A stretch of 48,368 nucleotides of DNA from Phycisphaerales bacterium (lineage in GTDB: Bacteria; Planctomycetota; Phycisphaerae; Phycisphaerales; UBA1924): positions 1 to 48,368 of the forward strand of contig JADYYE010000098.1 in the NCBI GenBank assembly GCA_020853815.1, given 5' to 3'. The position numbers and the translations under genes were made by a program. Shown in pieces: positions 15,847-23,680 of this stretch. Below the pieces are notes generated by a model. The model saw only the letters and a list, made by a program, of their open reading frames with translations. It made no database searches and was not told the DNA's origin. Numbering within the stretch: the first letter of the stretch is position 1; each line of letters starts with the position of its first letter.

Positions 15847-16599
15847 TTACTTCTTCTTGTCGCCACCGGCGGGCTTGGCGTCCTTGGCGGCCGGGGCAGC
15901 GCCCTTGGCGGCGGGAGCGCCGGCCTTCTTGTCGCCCGGTGCAGCGGCGCCTTCCTCGCCCTCGACCTTCTTGGCGGTGATGACTTCGGGCTCCGCCGGG
16001 CCGCCCTCGGCCGCGGTCGCTTCGCCCACCACGATCTCCTGCTGGATGATGACCTGGGCCAGGATGGCGTGCTTGTCGGTGATCATCTTCATGCCCTTGC
16101 CGGGGAGGGTGACCTCTCCGGCGGTGATCGCGTGCCCGACGTCGAGCGTGCCCAGGCTCACCTCGATGTACTCGGGCAGATCGGTCACGACGCACTCCAC
16201 CACGACCTCGTTGGTCGGGTGCATGAGGATCGCGCCGGCCTGCTTGAGGCCCGGGGCCTCGCCCACCAGGTGGATCGGGACGCGGGCGCGGATGCGATCC
16301 GTCAGGCTGACCCTTGCGAAGTCCGCGTGAACGATCTCCGTGCCGAGGTAGTCGAACTGCACGTCCTTGAGCAGCACGGTCTGCTTGTCGAACACGCCCG
16401 CCAGGTCCATGCGGAAGATCTTTTCGCCCTTGTTGATGTGACGCTTGGTCTCGCGCGCGTCGACCGAGAGCGAGAGAGGCTCGGTGCCCTTGGAGTAGAC
16501 GACGATGGGCAGGCGGCCCTGGTCGCGCTCGCGCTGGCTGTACCGCGTCCCGAGACGCTCACGCTTGCTGGCCGAAAGAACGGGGGTTGATTCACGCAT
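15847..16599 (-). CDS. rplY: 50S ribosomal protein L25 (general stress protein Ctc type)
   Basis: L25/TL5 binds 5S rRNA. The 250-residue protein has the N-terminal 5S-binding domain (ERLGTRYSQRERDQGRLP, IVVYSKGTEPLSLSV, VHADFARVSLTDRIRARVPI) and the C-terminal beta domain of the Ctc form (GDxGHAIT-type LDVGHAITAGEVTLP). About 60 additional residues form an Ala/Gly/Lys tail ending in KKK. The ribosome site is AAGGAA before the ATG at 16599. It follows prs, in the conserved glmU-prs-ctc-pth order. A 200-base gap with a short tandem repeat separates it from prs. Confidence 0.95.
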   Translation of the reverse strand: MRESTPVLSASKRERLGTRYSQRERDQGRLPIVVYSKGTEPLSLSVDARETKRHINKGEKIFRMDLAGVFDKQTVLLKDVQFDYLGTEIVHADFARVSLTDRIRARVPIHLVGEAPGLKQAGAILMHPTNEVVVECVVTDLPEYIEVSLGTLDVGHAITAGEVTLPGKGMKMITDKHAILAQVIIQQEIVVGEATAAEGGPAEPEVITAKKVEGEEGAAAPGDKKAGAPAAKGAAPAAKDAKPAGGDKKK

Positions 16600-16734
16600 G
16601 GCAGTTTCCTTCCGTCGTACCGGGCCCAATTGTTCGGGCCTTGTTGTTTGTGCCGGGTTTCTGGCCGGCGTTTCACTCACTTGACGTCGAGCGGCCGATC
16701 CGCCGTTCGATTTCTCTTCTTCACCAGACCACCC

Positions 16735-16758
16735 GACCACTTGACCACTTGACCACTT
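16735..16758 (-). repeat. Three tandem copies of an 8-bp unit between prs and rplY
   Basis: The unit AAGTGGTC (minus strand) is repeated three times without change, followed by more degenerate GTGGTC blocks. It lies in the leader side of rplY. The surrounding 200 bases are otherwise pyrimidine-rich on the plus strand, with no gene. Confidence 0.7.
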
Positions 16759-16799
16759 CTTCTCTTCACTCCGTCTCTTCGTGACTCTGTGACTTCTTC

Positions 16800-17783
16800 C
16801 TACCTCTTTGTCCCCGCCGTCTGCTGGAACAGCGCCGACACCGACAGGTTGTTGGGGATTCGGTTGATCGCCTCGCCGAGCAGGCGGCCCACGCACAGCT
16901 CGACCAGCTTGGGACGCAGCGAATCAACGCGCGGTCCCAGCGGGATGGTGTTGGTCACCACCACCTGCGAGATGAGCGGGCTCGCCAGGCGTTCCATCGC
17001 CGGGCCGACGAGCACCGGGTGCGTCGCGGCGGTGATGACGCGCCTGGCGCCGCGATCGAGCACGAGCTTGGCCGCCTCGAACACCGTGCCGGCGGTCGAG
17101 ATCATGTCGTCGAACATCAGCACGGTGCGGTTCTCGACGTGGCCGATGAGGTTGCCGGTCGTAACGGTCGAGCCCGAGAGACGGCGCTTGTTGATGATCG
17201 CCAGCTCGCCGCCGAGCAGGTTGGCCATGCCCTCGGCGACCTTGACGTTGCCGACGTCGGGACTGACCAAGCAGAGTTCGCCAAGGTCTTTGCGGATCGA
17301 GGTGAAATACTCGACGAAGACCGGGGTTGCCGAGAGGTGGTCCACCGGCAGGTCAAAGAAGCCCTGGATCTGGGCCGCGTGCAGATCGATCGAGAGCACG
17401 CGGTCCGCGCCCGCGGCGGTGATGATGTTGGCGACGAGCTTGGCGGTGATCGGCACGCGTCCCTCGTCCTTGCGGTCCTGGCGCGCATAGCCGAAGTAGG
17501 GCACGACGACCGTGACGCGGGCGGCGCTGGCGCGCTTGAGGCAGTCGATGAAGACCAGGAGCTCCATCAGGTTGTCGTTGACCGGGTCGCACGTCGAGAG
17601 CACGACAAAGCAGTCGCGCCCGCGCACGTCCTCGTCGAGCTTTACGATCAGCTCACCGTCGGGGAAGACCACGGTCTTGGCCAGGCCGAGCGGGATGCCG
17701 ATGTGCGCGACCACGCGATCCGCGAGGTAGCGCGAGCGGCTGCCGCAGAAGATCCTCAGGTTGTCGCCGTTCCCGCCCGCCAT
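16800..17783 (-). CDS. prs: Ribose-phosphate pyrophosphokinase
   Basis: The enzyme makes PRPP from ribose 5-phosphate and ATP for nucleotide, His and Trp synthesis. The 327-residue protein shows the class I features: FCGSRSRYLADRVVAHIGIP, FPDGELIVKLDEDVRG, PYFGYARQDRK (ATP contact), DLHAAQIQGFFD and the PRPP-binding loop VLMFDDMISTAGT. The ATG at 17783 has a GAGGGGG ribosome site; an in-frame extension to 17909 overlaps the glmU end and is rejected. It starts 10 bases after the glmU-type gene, so the two are co-transcribed. Confidence 0.96.
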   Translation of the reverse strand: MAGGNGDNLRIFCGSRSRYLADRVVAHIGIPLGLAKTVVFPDGELIVKLDEDVRGRDCFVVLSTCDPVNDNLMELLVFIDCLKRASAARVTVVVPYFGYARQDRKDEGRVPITAKLVANIITAAGADRVLSIDLHAAQIQGFFDLPVDHLSATPVFVEYFTSIRKDLGELCLVSPDVGNVKVAEGMANLLGGELAIINKRRLSGSTVTTGNLIGHVENRTVLMFDDMISTAGTVFEAAKLVLDRGARRVITAATHPVLVGPAMERLASPLISQVVVTNTIPLGPRVDSLRPKLVELCVGRLLGEAINRIPNNLSVSALFQQTAGTKR

Positions 17784-17793
17784 GCGTTCCCCC

Positions 17794-18651
17794 TCACGCG
17801 TTTCCGTGCTTCGATGAGGCCTGTGGAGCAGAAAGTCCCGCGCCGCCTTGGTGCTGGTGGAGACCGACCCCAGCCCGCCCGCCACGTGCCCGATAGATCC
17901 CGTCGACACGGCTCAGCTCCTCCGGTGTGTTGATCGAGAGGATGTCCTCCGGCGGGACCGCGTCGATCACCTCGACCCGGGCCCCGTCGGCCAAGAGCAG
18001 TTTCGGAACGTCCGTCAGGTAGTACTCACCGCTGCGCTCGTTGCGCCCCACCCGGGCCAGGGCCGAAAAGAGCAGCGACGCGTCGAAGCAGTAATAGCTC
18101 GGGTTGACCTCGCGGATCGCCAGCTGGGGCGGCGTGCAGTCCTTGTGCTCGACGATCGCGACGAAGCGCCCGTCCGGGCCGCGCACGATGCGCCCGTAGC
18201 CGGTGGGGTCGTCGATCACGGAGGTCGCGAGCGTCGCCGACGCCCGCGCGGCGCGATGGCACGCCAGGAGCTTGGCGAGCGTCTCGCTGCGGATCAGCGG
18301 CCCGTCGCCGCACAGCACGAACACGTCGTGCCCGCGCGACGCACGCTCGCCCGCGAAGTTCTCGATCGCCGACTGCACCGCGTGCCCGGTGCCGAGCTGC
18401 TCGCTCTGCACGGCGAACTGCACCTTGGAGCCATACGACGCCAGCGCCTGGCGGACCAGATCCTGCTTGTATCCGACGACAACGACAACTTTGGAGCAGC
18501 CCGCCTCGAGGCACGCGTCGACCACGGCGCACACCATGGCCCGCCCGCCCACGGGATGAACGACCTTGGGAAGGTCGGAGCGCATCCTCGTGCCCTTGCC
18601 GGCGGCGAGGATGATCGCGCTGCACGATGTGCCGGTCGTCGCGTTGCTCAT
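17794..18651 (-). CDS. glmU: GlmU-type N-acetylglucosamine-1-phosphate uridyltransferase, single domain
   Basis: The protein makes UDP-GlcNAc from GlcNAc-1-phosphate and UTP, feeding peptidoglycan and lipid A synthesis. All 285 residues belong to the nucleotidyltransferase domain: AIILAAGKGTRMRSDLPKVV, then QSEQLGTGHAV, then CGDGPLI, and GYGRIVR and EVNPSYYCFD further on. The left-handed beta-helix acetyltransferase domain of normal GlmU (about 450 residues) is missing, and the sequence ends with an unrelated Gly/Ala/His tail. Acetylation of glucosamine-1-phosphate must be done by another protein. No ribosome site is evident. It follows tRNA-Gln by 93 bases on the same strand and may share its transcript. 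Confidence 0.85.
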   Translation of the reverse strand: MSNATTGTSCSAIILAAGKGTRMRSDLPKVVHPVGGRAMVCAVVDACLEAGCSKVVVVVGYKQDLVRQALASYGSKVQFAVQSEQLGTGHAVQSAIENFAGERASRGHDVFVLCGDGPLIRSETLAKLLACHRAARASATLATSVIDDPTGYGRIVRGPDGRFVAIVEHKDCTPPQLAIREVNPSYYCFDASLLFSALARVGRNERSGEYYLTDVPKLLLADGARVEVIDAVPPEDILSINTPEELSRVDGIYRARGGRAGVGLHQHQGGAGLSAPQASSKHGNA

Positions 18652-18744
18652 GGCCGTGCCGATTGGGGTCGCGAGCGTGGGAGGGTGCCGGGGCACTTCG
18701 GTTCGCGGGCGGGTTCAGCTCGCGCCGCGCTCCCAATGGGAAAG

Positions 18745-18816
18745 CTGGTCGACGAGGATTTGAACCTCGACTAACAGAACCAAAATCTGCTGTGCTACCG
18801 ATTACACCATCGACCA
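18745..18816 (-). tRNA. tRNA-Gln (TTG)
   Basis: A 72-base cloverleaf. The 7-bp acceptor stem pairs TGGTCGA with TCGACCA, the anticodon loop TTTTGGT carries TTG, and the T arm contains GGTTCAAATCC. The discriminator base is G, as usual for tRNA-Gln. The 3' CCA is not encoded. Confidence 0.96.
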
Positions 18817-19102
18817 GTCGATGGACCCAGAGCGGCGCCTCCTATCCCCGGGCGATGTCGCCCGCCGAACCCAAGACCACTTCCCGTCGCGGTCCCGAGA
18901 TCGCGCTCCAGAAGGAGCGGGATTCCGGCTGCCGCGGCACAGAGTGCCCGCGAAAACTCGCGAGCGGGAGCGAGACCTTCCCACAGCCGCTGAGAGAAGA
19001 CCCATGATCGTGCCTCGGTCCGCGGAGTGGCTGCCGCGAGGCGTCCGTCACGATCGGCTCCGAAACCGACAGGCGGAATGATTGGAATCCCGCGCCACGG
19101 AG

Positions 19103-20065
19103 TCAATCCATCGGGGTTTGTTCGCCCGATTCTTCCGAGTCATCCGCCGCATCCCCCGGCAACGCTGGCGGCGGGCCCTCAACCGCGTCCCGGCTGATGA
19201 CCTCGTAACACGTCGCCAGCAGGCCGACCAGAGGAAACGACGCGCCCGCGACGCCCTGGAACGGGCTCGGGCCAAGTCGGCGTAAGAGCGGGTGCTTCAC
19301 GGGCGAGTGCTGGCGCACGAAATCCAGCGAATGCAGCCCGGGCCCCGCGTCCCAGAACTTGTCGAGGCACTGGTCCAGCGACGGGGCCTCGCCCTCGCCG
19401 GGCAGGCGGGGCGCATAGACCGGCACCGCGGAGTTCCCGGCCCGCGCCACGGACCGGCGTTGGCGCAAGCGCTCAAGCAATTCCGCCGCCGCCATGCCCC
19501 GCATCGTGAACATGTGGAACGGGTCTTCGCTGAGCCGCTCGGCGAAGAGCATGGCGACGCACACCGCGTGCTTGCACCAGTGGCGCCCGCCCTTGAAATC
19601 ATCGCACGTACACGACACCTTCACGTCCGTCGGCTCGGTCGGGAAGAGGCGAAGCCCCAGCGGCGCGAAAAGGTCCTCGATGTTGGGCGGGAGCTCGCCC
19701 GACAGCAGCTTGGCGGCGTGGATCGCCTGGTCCGACATCGCCTCGACGATCCGATCCCATTCGTCGTGTGAGAATGCGGTGAGCGAGAGCACCGTGGTGT
19801 ACGGGCGATAGGCGCGGCCCTGCACGCTGGCGTCGACGCGACCGACCTCGACCGACAGACGTTTGGTCTGCCCGTTCTTGGCGTAGTCGATGCCCTCGAC
19901 CAGGTGCTGGCCCTCGCCGGCCTGCTCAACGAGACGAACCCAGCGCTGCGCCGCCCACGACGCGTTCTGGTCGCTGAGCAGGAGCTTCACGCCGCCGCGC
20001 ACGCGACGCGGGCGCAGCAAGGGCTGCTTTCGCGATCGATCCGAGAAGTTCGGGACGTTGGTCAC
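19103..20065 (-). CDS. SWIM zinc-finger protein, partner of the SNF2 ATPase
   Basis: A 320-residue protein with a SWIM zinc finger, CxCx(n)CxH, at VSCTCDDFKGGRHWCKHAVC. The N-terminal part has WAAQRWVRLVEQAGEGQHLVEGIDYAKNGQ and VDASVQGRAYRPYTTVL, typical of the bacterial SWIM proteins encoded beside SNF2 ATPases. SWIM fingers bind DNA or proteins. The start is uncertain: a TTG at 20143 is possible, but the GTG at 20065 is preferred because GAGAAT lies six bases before it, matching the leaderless pattern of this genome. It follows the SNF2 gene by 126 bases on the same strand. The pair is widespread but its role is not well defined. Confidence 0.75.
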   Translation of the reverse strand: MTNVPNFSDRSRKQPLLRPRRVRGGVKLLLSDQNASWAAQRWVRLVEQAGEGQHLVEGIDYAKNGQTKRLSVEVGRVDASVQGRAYRPYTTVLSLTAFSHDEWDRIVEAMSDQAIHAAKLLSGELPPNIEDLFAPLGLRLFPTEPTDVKVSCTCDDFKGGRHWCKHAVCVAMLFAERLSEDPFHMFTMRGMAAAELLERLRQRRSVARAGNSAVPVYAPRLPGEGEAPSLDQCLDKFWDAGPGLHSLDFVRQHSPVKHPLLRRLGPSPFQGVAGASFPLVGLLATCYEVISRDAVEGPPPALPGDAADDSEESGEQTPMD

Positions 20066-20077
20066 GCGGCGATTCTC
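20066..20077 (-). promoter_or_regulatory. -10-like element before the SWIM gene
   Basis: On the minus strand GAGAAT is followed by six bases (CGCCGC) and the GTG at 20065. It is one of the weaker members of the leaderless set. Confidence 0.35.
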
Positions 20078-20191
20078 GGGGCTGAGAGCAGGTGCGGCGG
20101 GTCCCCGGCCGCGCCGGGGCAGAACCGAAATGTTGGCGTCCAACGCCTAGATGTCCAGCGTGGGAGGTTGTTCGGGCCGGAGAGACAACGA

Positions 20192-23100
20192 TCATTCTTC
20201 GACAATCGCGTCCTGACGAAGCGTGAGCACGTCGCGGAGCTGATCGGTCGACAGCTCGGTGAGCCAGCGCTCGCCGCCGCCGATGATGTTCTCCGCCAGC
20301 TCGGTCTTCTGCTCGATCATCTCGTCGATGCGTTCTTCGAGGGTGCCCTTGACGACGAACTTGTGGACCTGCACCGTGCGTGTCTGCCCGATTCGGTAGG
20401 CGCGGTCGGTCGCCTGGTTTTCCACCGCGGGGTTCCACCAGCGATCGAAGTGGAAGACGTGGGTTGCGGCCGTCAGGTTCAGGCCGACGCCGCCGGCCCG
20501 CAGGCTCAGCACCAGCACCGGCTTGGAACCATCCGCCTTCTGGAATGTCTCGATGATCTCCTGGCGCTGGGCCTGCGTCGTCCCGCCGTGCAGGAACAAT
20601 ACTTCGCGGTCGAACCTCGCCTGGATCATGGTCGAGAGCATCGCGCCCATCTGGCGGAACTGCGTGAAGACGAGCGCCTGCTCGCCCTCGGCCAGAACCT
20701 CGTCGAGCAGTTCCAGGATGCGCACGCACTTGCCGGAACGCTCGGGCTCGATCTGGCGTGCGGGGCGGCCTTCGTTCGCCTCGTGATCCTTGAGCAGCTG
20801 GCCGGGATGGTTGCAGATCTGCTTGAGCTTGATGAGCGCCGCCAGCACCAGGCCGCGGCGGTGGATGCCCTCCGCGTTGTCCACCTCGGTGAGCATCCGG
20901 CGCACGCACGTCTCGTAGAGCGACGCCTGCTCGCTCGTGAGGTGGCAGTAATCGCGTGTCTCGAGCTTCTCGGGAAGGTCCGCGACGACCGTCGGATCGC
21001 TCTTCAAGCGACGGAGCACGAACGGCCTGACCAGCCCGCGCAGCTGATCCGCGCACGACTTGTCGCGGTATCGTTCGATCGGAACCGCGAACCTCGAGCG
21101 GAACGTGTGAGCCGAGCCCAGGTAGCCCGGGTTGAGGAAGTCCATCACCGACCACAGCTCGGACAGGCGGTTCTCCACGGGCGTGCCGGTGAGCGCCACG
21201 CGCCGCTCGGCGGAGAACCCGCGCACCGCCTGCGACTGCTTGGCCATCGGGTTCTTGATGTACTGCGCCTCGTCGAGCACGATGCGCCCCCACGAGACCT
21301 TTCCCAGCACTTCCTTGTCGCGGTGCGCCAGCGAATAGGTCGTAACGACCAGGTCGCTCTGCTGGGCCGCGTCGATGAGTTCCTGCCCTGACTGACGCTC
21401 GAGCCCGTGATGCACCAGCACGCGCAGTTCGGGGCAGAAGCGGCGTGTTTCGTGGAGCCAGTTGCCCACGACCGACATCGGCGCGACCAGGAGCGTGGGC
21501 AGCACCTTGGGCGAAGAGTCGCCCACCGCCGGCTGGCCCTCCGCCGCCTGACGCTCCAGCGCCAGGAGCGCCAGGAGCTGGATCGTCTTGCCCAGGCCCA
21601 TGTCGTCCGCCAGGCACGCGCCCAGGCCCAATCGCTCGAGGAAGCAAAGCCACGACAAGCCGCGCACCTGGTACGGGCGCAGCGTGCCGCGGAAGCTCCG
21701 CGGAGTTTCGAGGATCTCGATGCCCTGGCCCGCCTGGCCGTTCAGCATCGCCGCGACCCAGCCGGTCGCCTCCAGCCCGACGACGGGGATGCCGGTCTGC
21801 TTCAGGTCCGTGCCGTACGCCATGCGCAGCGCGTCGGCCACGCGCATCTCGCCGCCCGGGTTCTCGCGGATGAAGCGGATCGCGGCCTGGACGTCCTCGG
21901 GGCGCACCTCGACCCATCGCCCGTTCACGCGCACCAGCGGCGTTTTCTTCGCCGCCAACTGCTCGAACTCGTTGAGTGTCAGCGACGTGTCACCAAGCGC
22001 GATCTCCCAGCGGTATTTCACCAGCGCGCCCATGCCCAGCTTGGGCGTCGCGGCCGTGGACGAGCCCGCGCTGGCCGGGCCGCCCGGCAGCGTTGGATCG
22101 CTCTCGACGCGGAGGCGCGCGCCCAACCGCGCCATCGGCGAGTCCCACCACTCGGGAACGATCACGCCGAAGCCCTGCTCGATCAGGATGGGGCGCTGCT
22201 CGCGCAGGAAGTCATACGCCTGCTTGGTGGTGAGATCGATCGACGACGGCTGCGCGTCTTCCAGCGCGCCCTCGAGCACGCGGTACAGACGCGACGCGCG
22301 CCCGAGCTCTTTGAGCAGAAGCTCCTGAGGCGCGTCGACACGCTTGCCCTCGACCGTCAGGTGCTGCCCGGGCAAAAGCCAGATGTCCTCCGCGTCGATG
22401 AGCAGCGTCGGACGATCGACCGATTGCAGGTGGAGCGAGATCGTCCACTCCGCGTCGTTCTCGCCGCCCGAAGCGCCGGCGCCGGCGCCTCCCGGGAGCG
22501 TGTCGGGGATCGGCTCGGACAGGCGCAGGCACAAGCGCCACGCGCTGCTCACGCCGCGATCATCGAGGCCCGCGACCCAGGTGCGCACGCGCCGGATGGT
22601 GTCCTGACGCGACGCCGACGTGCTCGGGACCGAGGTCGCGTCGCCCAGGAGCCCGCTCAGCCAGCCGACCTGCGCGTCGCCCTGGGGCGAGCGCTCGCCC
22701 AGCGCGCCGATCATGTCCTCGCGCTTGAGCGTCTGTCGCGCCAGCGCGTCGATCTCTCGGGTCAGGAACTCGCGGACGATGAGCGCGGGGTCGTGCCCGA
22801 GGTCATCCACGCCCGCGCGGGCCGCCGGCGGCATGGCAGAGATCAGCAAGCTGAGCCGCTCGGCCGTCGCTTCGTCGCTGGTCCAGGGAGCCCACATCGC
22901 GGTCAGCTCGCCCGACGCCTGCTGGCACAGCATCGGCACGAAGCGCTCCTGCGCCAGCAGGTGCCCGGCCATGCGCGCGCAGGCCGCGAAGAACTCGACG
23001 GACTTTCCGACGGCGAACGACGCGTGCTCCTGCTCAGACGCATCGACCAGCGCATCGAGCGTGGCTTCCGCGTCGCCCGCGGGGACGACGACCGACGGCA

Positions 23101-23386
23101 CTTCAAATGTTCCCACGCCGTCGGCGCCCGTGGCGGGGTGCCCGAGCGCCAGCGCCGCGCGCGGCGACGGAAGGGGCTTGCCGCCCGCCGCCGGGAGCTT
23201 CACGACCGCCTGCGCCGAGGCGAGCTCGCGCGACATTCCGCACTCGCGCACCAGCGTCGCGAGAGATTCGGCGTTCAGAGCGAATGGGTGCGTGCGCTGC
23301 TCGCTCGGTGTCGGCGTCGCGCCGAATCGCGACAATTCCTCCGCGAACAAACGCAGCCCGCCACCGGACCAGCAGGCATGAATCAC
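20192..23386 (-). CDS. SNF2-family DNA-dependent ATPase
   Basis: A protein of about 1,064 residues with a long N-terminal region and a complete SNF2 motor. Walker A lies in LADDMGLGKTIQLLALLAL, motif II is VLDEAQYIKNP, motif III is ALTGTPVENRLSELWS, and the C-terminal RecA half has VFTQFRQMGAML, LSLRAGGVGLNL and FDRWWNPAVENQATDRAYRI. These proteins translocate on double-stranded DNA. The N-terminal half carries the SNF2-associated region of bacterial members of the Rad54/HepA-like group. The start may be TTG at 23395 or GTG at 23386; neither has a good ribosome site. tRNA-Lys lies upstream but has its own terminator. The SWIM-finger gene follows and is the likely partner. Confidence 0.9.
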   Translation of the reverse strand: MIHACWSGGGLRLFAEELSRFGATPTPSEQRTHPFALNAESLATLVRECGMSRELASAQAVVKLPAAGGKPLPSPRAALALGHPATGADGVGTFEVPSVVVPAGDAEATLDALVDASEQEHASFAVGKSVEFFAACARMAGHLLAQERFVPMLCQQASGELTAMWAPWTSDEATAERLSLLISAMPPAARAGVDDLGHDPALIVREFLTREIDALARQTLKREDMIGALGERSPQGDAQVGWLSGLLGDATSVPSTSASRQDTIRRVRTWVAGLDDRGVSSAWRLCLRLSEPIPDTLPGGAGAGASGGENDAEWTISLHLQSVDRPTLLIDAEDIWLLPGQHLTVEGKRVDAPQELLLKELGRASRLYRVLEGALEDAQPSSIDLTTKQAYDFLREQRPILIEQGFGVIVPEWWDSPMARLGARLRVESDPTLPGGPASAGSSTAATPKLGMGALVKYRWEIALGDTSLTLNEFEQLAAKKTPLVRVNGRWVEVRPEDVQAAIRFIRENPGGEMRVADALRMAYGTDLKQTGIPVVGLEATGWVAAMLNGQAGQGIEILETPRSFRGTLRPYQVRGLSWLCFLERLGLGACLADDMGLGKTIQLLALLALERQAAEGQPAVGDSSPKVLPTLLVAPMSVVGNWLHETRRFCPELRVLVHHGLERQSGQELIDAAQQSDLVVTTYSLAHRDKEVLGKVSWGRIVLDEAQYIKNPMAKQSQAVRGFSAERRVALTGTPVENRLSELWSVMDFLNPGYLGSAHTFRSRFAVPIERYRDKSCADQLRGLVRPFVLRRLKSDPTVVADLPEKLETRDYCHLTSEQASLYETCVRRMLTEVDNAEGIHRRGLVLAALIKLKQICNHPGQLLKDHEANEGRPARQIEPERSGKCVRILELLDEVLAEGEQALVFTQFRQMGAMLSTMIQARFDREVLFLHGGTTQAQRQEIIETFQKADGSKPVLVLSLRAGGVGLNLTAATHVFHFDRWWNPAVENQATDRAYRIGQTRTVQVHKFVVKGTLEERIDEMIEQKTELAENIIGGGERWLTELSTDQLRDVLTLRQDAIVEE

Positions 23387-23410
23387 GGCTTGCAAGGCTC
23401 GCCCCCGCGG

Positions 23411-23442
23411 AAAAAGCCCCGCCGCGGCCTGCGGCGAGGGGG
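23411..23442 (-). terminator. Terminator of tRNA-Lys
   Basis: A long GC stem with one bulge (about 23417-23425 with 23431-23441) is followed on the minus strand by CTTTTT. It separates tRNA-Lys from the SNF2 gene. Confidence 0.75.
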
Positions 23443-23447
23443 TGAAA

Positions 23448-23520
23448 TGAGGGCGCAGGGACTCGAACCCTGGACCCGCGGCTTAAAAGGCCGATGCTCT
23501 ACCAACTGAGCTACGCCCTC
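23448..23520 (-). tRNA. tRNA-Lys (TTT)
   Basis: A 73-base cloverleaf with acceptor GAGGGCG paired to CGCCCTC, anticodon loop CTTTTAA (anticodon TTT) and T loop GGTTCGAGTCC. CCA is not encoded. A -10-like TATGAT (23538-23543) lies 17 bases upstream, giving a leader of about ten bases. Confidence 0.97.
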
Positions 23521-23537
23521 ATGTCGGACCAGTGCCC

Positions 23538-23543
23538 ATCATA
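23538..23543 (-). promoter_or_regulatory. -10 element of tRNA-Lys
   Basis: TATGAT on the minus strand, identical to the hexamer before nrdR. No good -35 is seen at the usual distance. Confidence 0.5.
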
Positions 23544-23626
23544 GGTCGCACCCACACGCCGCCGACACCCCGCGTCGATCTTCTCGGCACGCCGACGATC
23601 CGGCCTACCCGCCGCCATCCCCAATG

Positions 23627-23656
23627 AAAACGCCCCGACCGCTCGGCCGGGGCGTT
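23627..23656 (-). terminator. Terminator of the S8 protease gene
   Basis: A 9-bp stem (23629-23637 with 23648-23656) is followed by a TTTT tract on the minus strand, 24 bases past the stop codon. Confidence 0.85.
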
Positions 23657-23680
23657 GAGGAATGACGAGGGGACCGCGGA

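Noticed and set aside
18817-19102. Possible small RNA between tRNA-Gln and the SWIM gene
   Set aside because: Short inverted repeats such as GGGCGA/TCGCCC occur, but no promoter-terminator pair or known RNA consensus was seen.
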